64,000 nucleotides of DNA. Source: Candidatus Woesearchaeota archaeon (GTDB lineage Archaea; Nanobdellota; Nanobdellia; Woesearchaeales; JABGUJ01). The notes beneath the pieces are model-generated. The model was not told the DNA's origin. It was given only the letters and a program-made list of their open reading frames with translations, and made no database searches. Location: positions 69,534 to 133,533 of the forward strand of contig JABGUJ010000001.1 in NCBI GenBank assembly GCA_018646625.1. The letters are read 5' to 3'. The position numbers and the translations under genes are program-made. This document shows, one piece after another, positions 61,860 to 64,000 of this stretch (positions within the stretch are counted from its first letter, which is position 1; every line of letters starts with the position of its first letter).

Positions 61860-64000
61860 ATGTTACCTGACAAAGAAATAAAGGCAAAATACAAGCCAAA
61901 ATTCTGGGCTGAACCCGATAAATATTATGCAACAGGCACTTTGAAAGAAGAAGGCTATGCAAGAAGTATCTGCAAATGTTGCAAGAAACCATTCTGGAGC
62001 ATGAACCCTGACAGAGATATCTGCGGCGACCCTTCTTGCGATCAAGAGATAGGGTTTGGATTTATAGGTAACACACCAGCAAAAAAGAAATTATCATACA
62101 TAGAAATCTGGCAAGAGTTTGCAAAAATGTTCAAGAACTCTGGCTACACACCAATAGAACGTTACCCCGTTGTTGCGAGATGGAACCCAACAATGGAATA
62201 TACTAATGCAAGTATTGCTGCATTTCAACCATTTGTTATCAGCGGAGAAGTTAAACCTCCAGCAAACCCTTTAGTCATCCCTCAATTTTGCATGAGATTT
62301 GGGGATATTGACAATGTCGGAATAACACAATCTCACAATACTGGCTTTGTAATGATTGGACAACACATGTTCGTCCCACCAGAAGACTGGAATCAAAACG
62401 AAGTATTCAAACACATCCACACATGGAACACAAAAGGATTAGGTCTACCTAACGAAGAAATAACATACCACGAAGACGCATGGGCTGGGGGAGGTAACCT
62501 CGGATGCTGTATGGAATTTTTCTCAAGAGGTTGCGAGTTAGGAAATCAAGTTTACATGTTATATGAACAAACACCTTCAGGAGTTAAAGATCTTAATCTA
62601 AAAGTTCTCGACATGGGAATGGGTATGGAAAGAAATGCTTGGTTTTCTCAAGGCTGCGCAACAATCTATGACGCAACTTTCCCAGATGTAATGAAAAAGA
62701 TGCTTAGTGCAACAGGCTATAAAGTTGATGAAGAATTAATGAAGAAATATACGCCAAATGCGGGACTGCTAAACATTGATGAAGTCGATGACATCAACAA
62801 AGCATGGAATACAGTTTCACAGAAAGTAGGCATAGAAACTAAAGAATTAAAGAAATTAATTTTACCATTATCTGGAGTATATTCCGTTGCAGAACATACG
62901 AGAGCACTCCTATTCGCACTAAATGATGGCGCCCTACCCTCCAACACAGGAGGCGGATACAACCTCAGAATACTCCTAAGAAGAGCACTAGGATTTATTG
63001 ACAAATATGGCTGGAATGTCGACTTACCAACTGTAGCTAAGTGGCACGCAGATTATCTTAAACCAATATTTCCTGAGTTAAGCAAAAATTTAGATAATGT
63101 TAACAAAATTCTCGATGTAGAAAAAGAAAAGTATGAGAACACTAAACAGAAATCAAGACACGTCGTTGCAAAAATAATTAAAGAAGATATTAACGAAGCA
63201 AAACTTGTAGAACTATACGACAGTCAAGGTATTGCGCCAGAACTTATTGCTGAAGAAGCAGAAAAACTGGGTAAGGAAGTTAACGTTCCTGAAGATTTCT
63301 ACATGAAAGTTGCAGAAAGACACGAAAAAGTTTCTCAAGTTCATGCTACAAAGAAAGAGACAGAATTAGAAATAAAAGAAATACCCGGAACTAAAGCCAA
63401 GTACTTCAATGACTATACACATACAGAATTCATGGCAAAAGTTCTAAGGATAATTGACAACAACATGATAATTCTTGATGAAACGCTTTTTTATCCAACC
63501 TCTGGTGGACAAATAACCGATCTTGGAACAATAAACAGCTCAAAAGTTGTAGATGTATTCAAACAAGGAGAATTCATTGTACACAAACTAGAATCTAAAG
63601 CAGACTTTAACGAAGGGGATGTTATCGAAGGTAAAGTTGACAAAGAACGAAGAAAACAACTAACTCAACATCATACCGCCACCCATGTTATCAACGCAGC
63701 CGCTAGAAAGATTCTTGGCCCTCATATTAATCAAGCAGGTGCAAAGAAAACTACAGAAAAAGCACACCTAGACATAACTCATTATTCTACTTTAACAGAA
63801 AAAGAACTTGAAGACATCGAAACAGAATCTAATAGAATCGTTCAAGAAGATGTTCCTGTTCACAAAATGTTCTTGCCAAGAGATGAAGCGGAACGAAAAT
63901 ACGGATTAGAAATATACCAAGGCGGAGCCGTTCCCGGTCAAGAAATAAGAATTGTTGAGATTCCAGAGATCGACGTTGAAGCATGCGGTGGAACGCACCT
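61860..64000 (+). CDS. alaS: Alanyl-tRNA synthetase, archaeal type (partial)
   Basis: This frame is open from ATG 61860 to the right edge (about 713 residues seen). It begins MLPDKEIKAKYKPKFWAEPD. A zinc-like CKCCKKPF...CGDPSC module near residue 40 is typical of archaeal AlaRS. The class II core follows with RWNPTMEYTNASIAAFQPFV, EFFSRGCELGNQVY and DMGMGMERNAWF. The editing domain HxxxH site is TQHHTATHVINAA, and the last residues visible, CGGTH, are the other zinc ligands of that domain. A TTTATAAAT box at about 61830-61838 predicts a leaderless start. The C-terminal domain lies outside. Confidence 0.95.
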   Translation, partial: MLPDKEIKAKYKPKFWAEPDKYYATGTLKEEGYARSICKCCKKPFWSMNPDRDICGDPSCDQEIGFGFIGNTPAKKKLSYIEIWQEFAKMFKNSGYTPIERYPVVARWNPTMEYTNASIAAFQPFVISGEVKPPANPLVIPQFCMRFGDIDNVGITQSHNTGFVMIGQHMFVPPEDWNQNEVFKHIHTWNTKGLGLPNEEITYHEDAWAGGGNLGCCMEFFSRGCELGNQVYMLYEQTPSGVKDLNLKVLDMGMGMERNAWFSQGCATIYDATFPDVMKKMLSATGYKVDEELMKKYTPNAGLLNIDEVDDINKAWNTVSQKVGIETKELKKLILPLSGVYSVAEHTRALLFALNDGALPSNTGGGYNLRILLRRALGFIDKYGWNVDLPTVAKWHADYLKPIFPELSKNLDNVNKILDVEKEKYENTKQKSRHVVAKIIKEDINEAKLVELYDSQGIAPELIAEEAEKLGKEVNVPEDFYMKVAERHEKVSQVHATKKETELEIKEIPGTKAKYFNDYTHTEFMAKVLRIIDNNMIILDETLFYPTSGGQITDLGTINSSKVVDVFKQGEFIVHKLESKADFNEGDVIEGKVDKERRKQLTQHHTATHVINAAARKILGPHINQAGAKKTTEKAHLDITHYSTLTEKELEDIETESNRIVQEDVPVHKMFLPRDEAERKYGLEIYQGGAVPGQEIRIVEIPEIDVEACGGTH

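Noticed and set aside
1-64000. CRISPR arrays, transposase genes and long direct repeats
   Set aside because: I saw no regularly spaced direct repeats, no transposase motif and no paired terminal repeats. Only hairpins and the paralogue pairs listed are repeated.

Overview
This AT-rich window looks like the chromosome of an archaeon, most likely a DPANN-type lineage (Woesearchaeota or a relative is my best guess, not proven). The information-processing genes are archaeal: aIF5B-type IF2, archaeal AlaRS and GlyRS, an XPD-type helicase, a Nip7-like PUA protein, an MCTS1-like PUA protein, DUF371 and an archaeal OB-fold protein with an acidic tail. Many starts lie about 26 bp downstream of a TATA box, so leaderless transcripts seem common. 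Genes are tightly packed, and several convergent pairs share stop-codon bases. Two tRNA-related enzymes, AspRS and Tgt, are of the bacterial type.

Layout. 1-2308: a large secreted Ig-repeat protein, cut by the left edge. 2471-7495: an ACT-domain protein, an unknown gene, and a minus-strand run of SLOG-like protein, HAD phosphatase and EamA transporter, then a DAGK-like lipid kinase. 7579-10545: divergent aspS and tgt. 10723-13409: a receiver-like protein of unknown function and a TrmB-type regulator. 13410-14120: a gene-poor stretch with two possible small ORFs and a structured-RNA candidate. 14121-15954: a minus-strand operon of translin, HD nucleotidase-like and metallo-hydrolase genes. 16072-25556: a putative membrane/secretion machine (three paralogous membrane proteins, two coiled-coil proteins, a HerA-like ATPase, a VirB11/FlaI-type ATPase and a double-length F-type membrane protein). 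25565-30561: a CoiA-like zinc protein, a tRNA-Phe, an SSB-like protein, GlyRS and an asparagine-synthase-like protein.

30687-36998 is a compact phosphorelay operon: five receiver proteins, one with a winged-helix and a GGDEF-like domain, one large histidine kinase, then DUF371 and PUA genes. 37061-39976 is a two-gene unit resembling a split RelA/SpoT enzyme: an HD hydrolase-like protein followed by a protein with RelA/SpoT synthetase-like C-terminal motifs. 39973-48825 holds Nip7-like, CaCA exchanger, secreted protein, IF2, beta-helix secreted protein, HD and wHTH genes. 48946-51749 holds the helicase and two small unknown genes. 51750-52240 has a chain of strong hairpins, a candidate noncoding RNA. 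52241-64000 holds an HD protein, a lone receiver, an SSS symporter facing a TrmB regulator across a clear operator, a membrane protein with an APH-type kinase motif, an AbrB-PhoU regulator, a tandem solute-binding lipoprotein, a small zinc protein and AlaRS (cut by the right edge).

The best candidates for undescribed biology are the 16-25.6 kb membrane machine, the split RelA/SpoT-like pair, the phosphorelay operon with its degenerate GGDEF-like output, the APH-kinase membrane protein, and the RNA-like region at 51769-52112. A shared ACTGCGCAGT palindrome also links two distant genes for cell-surface proteins.
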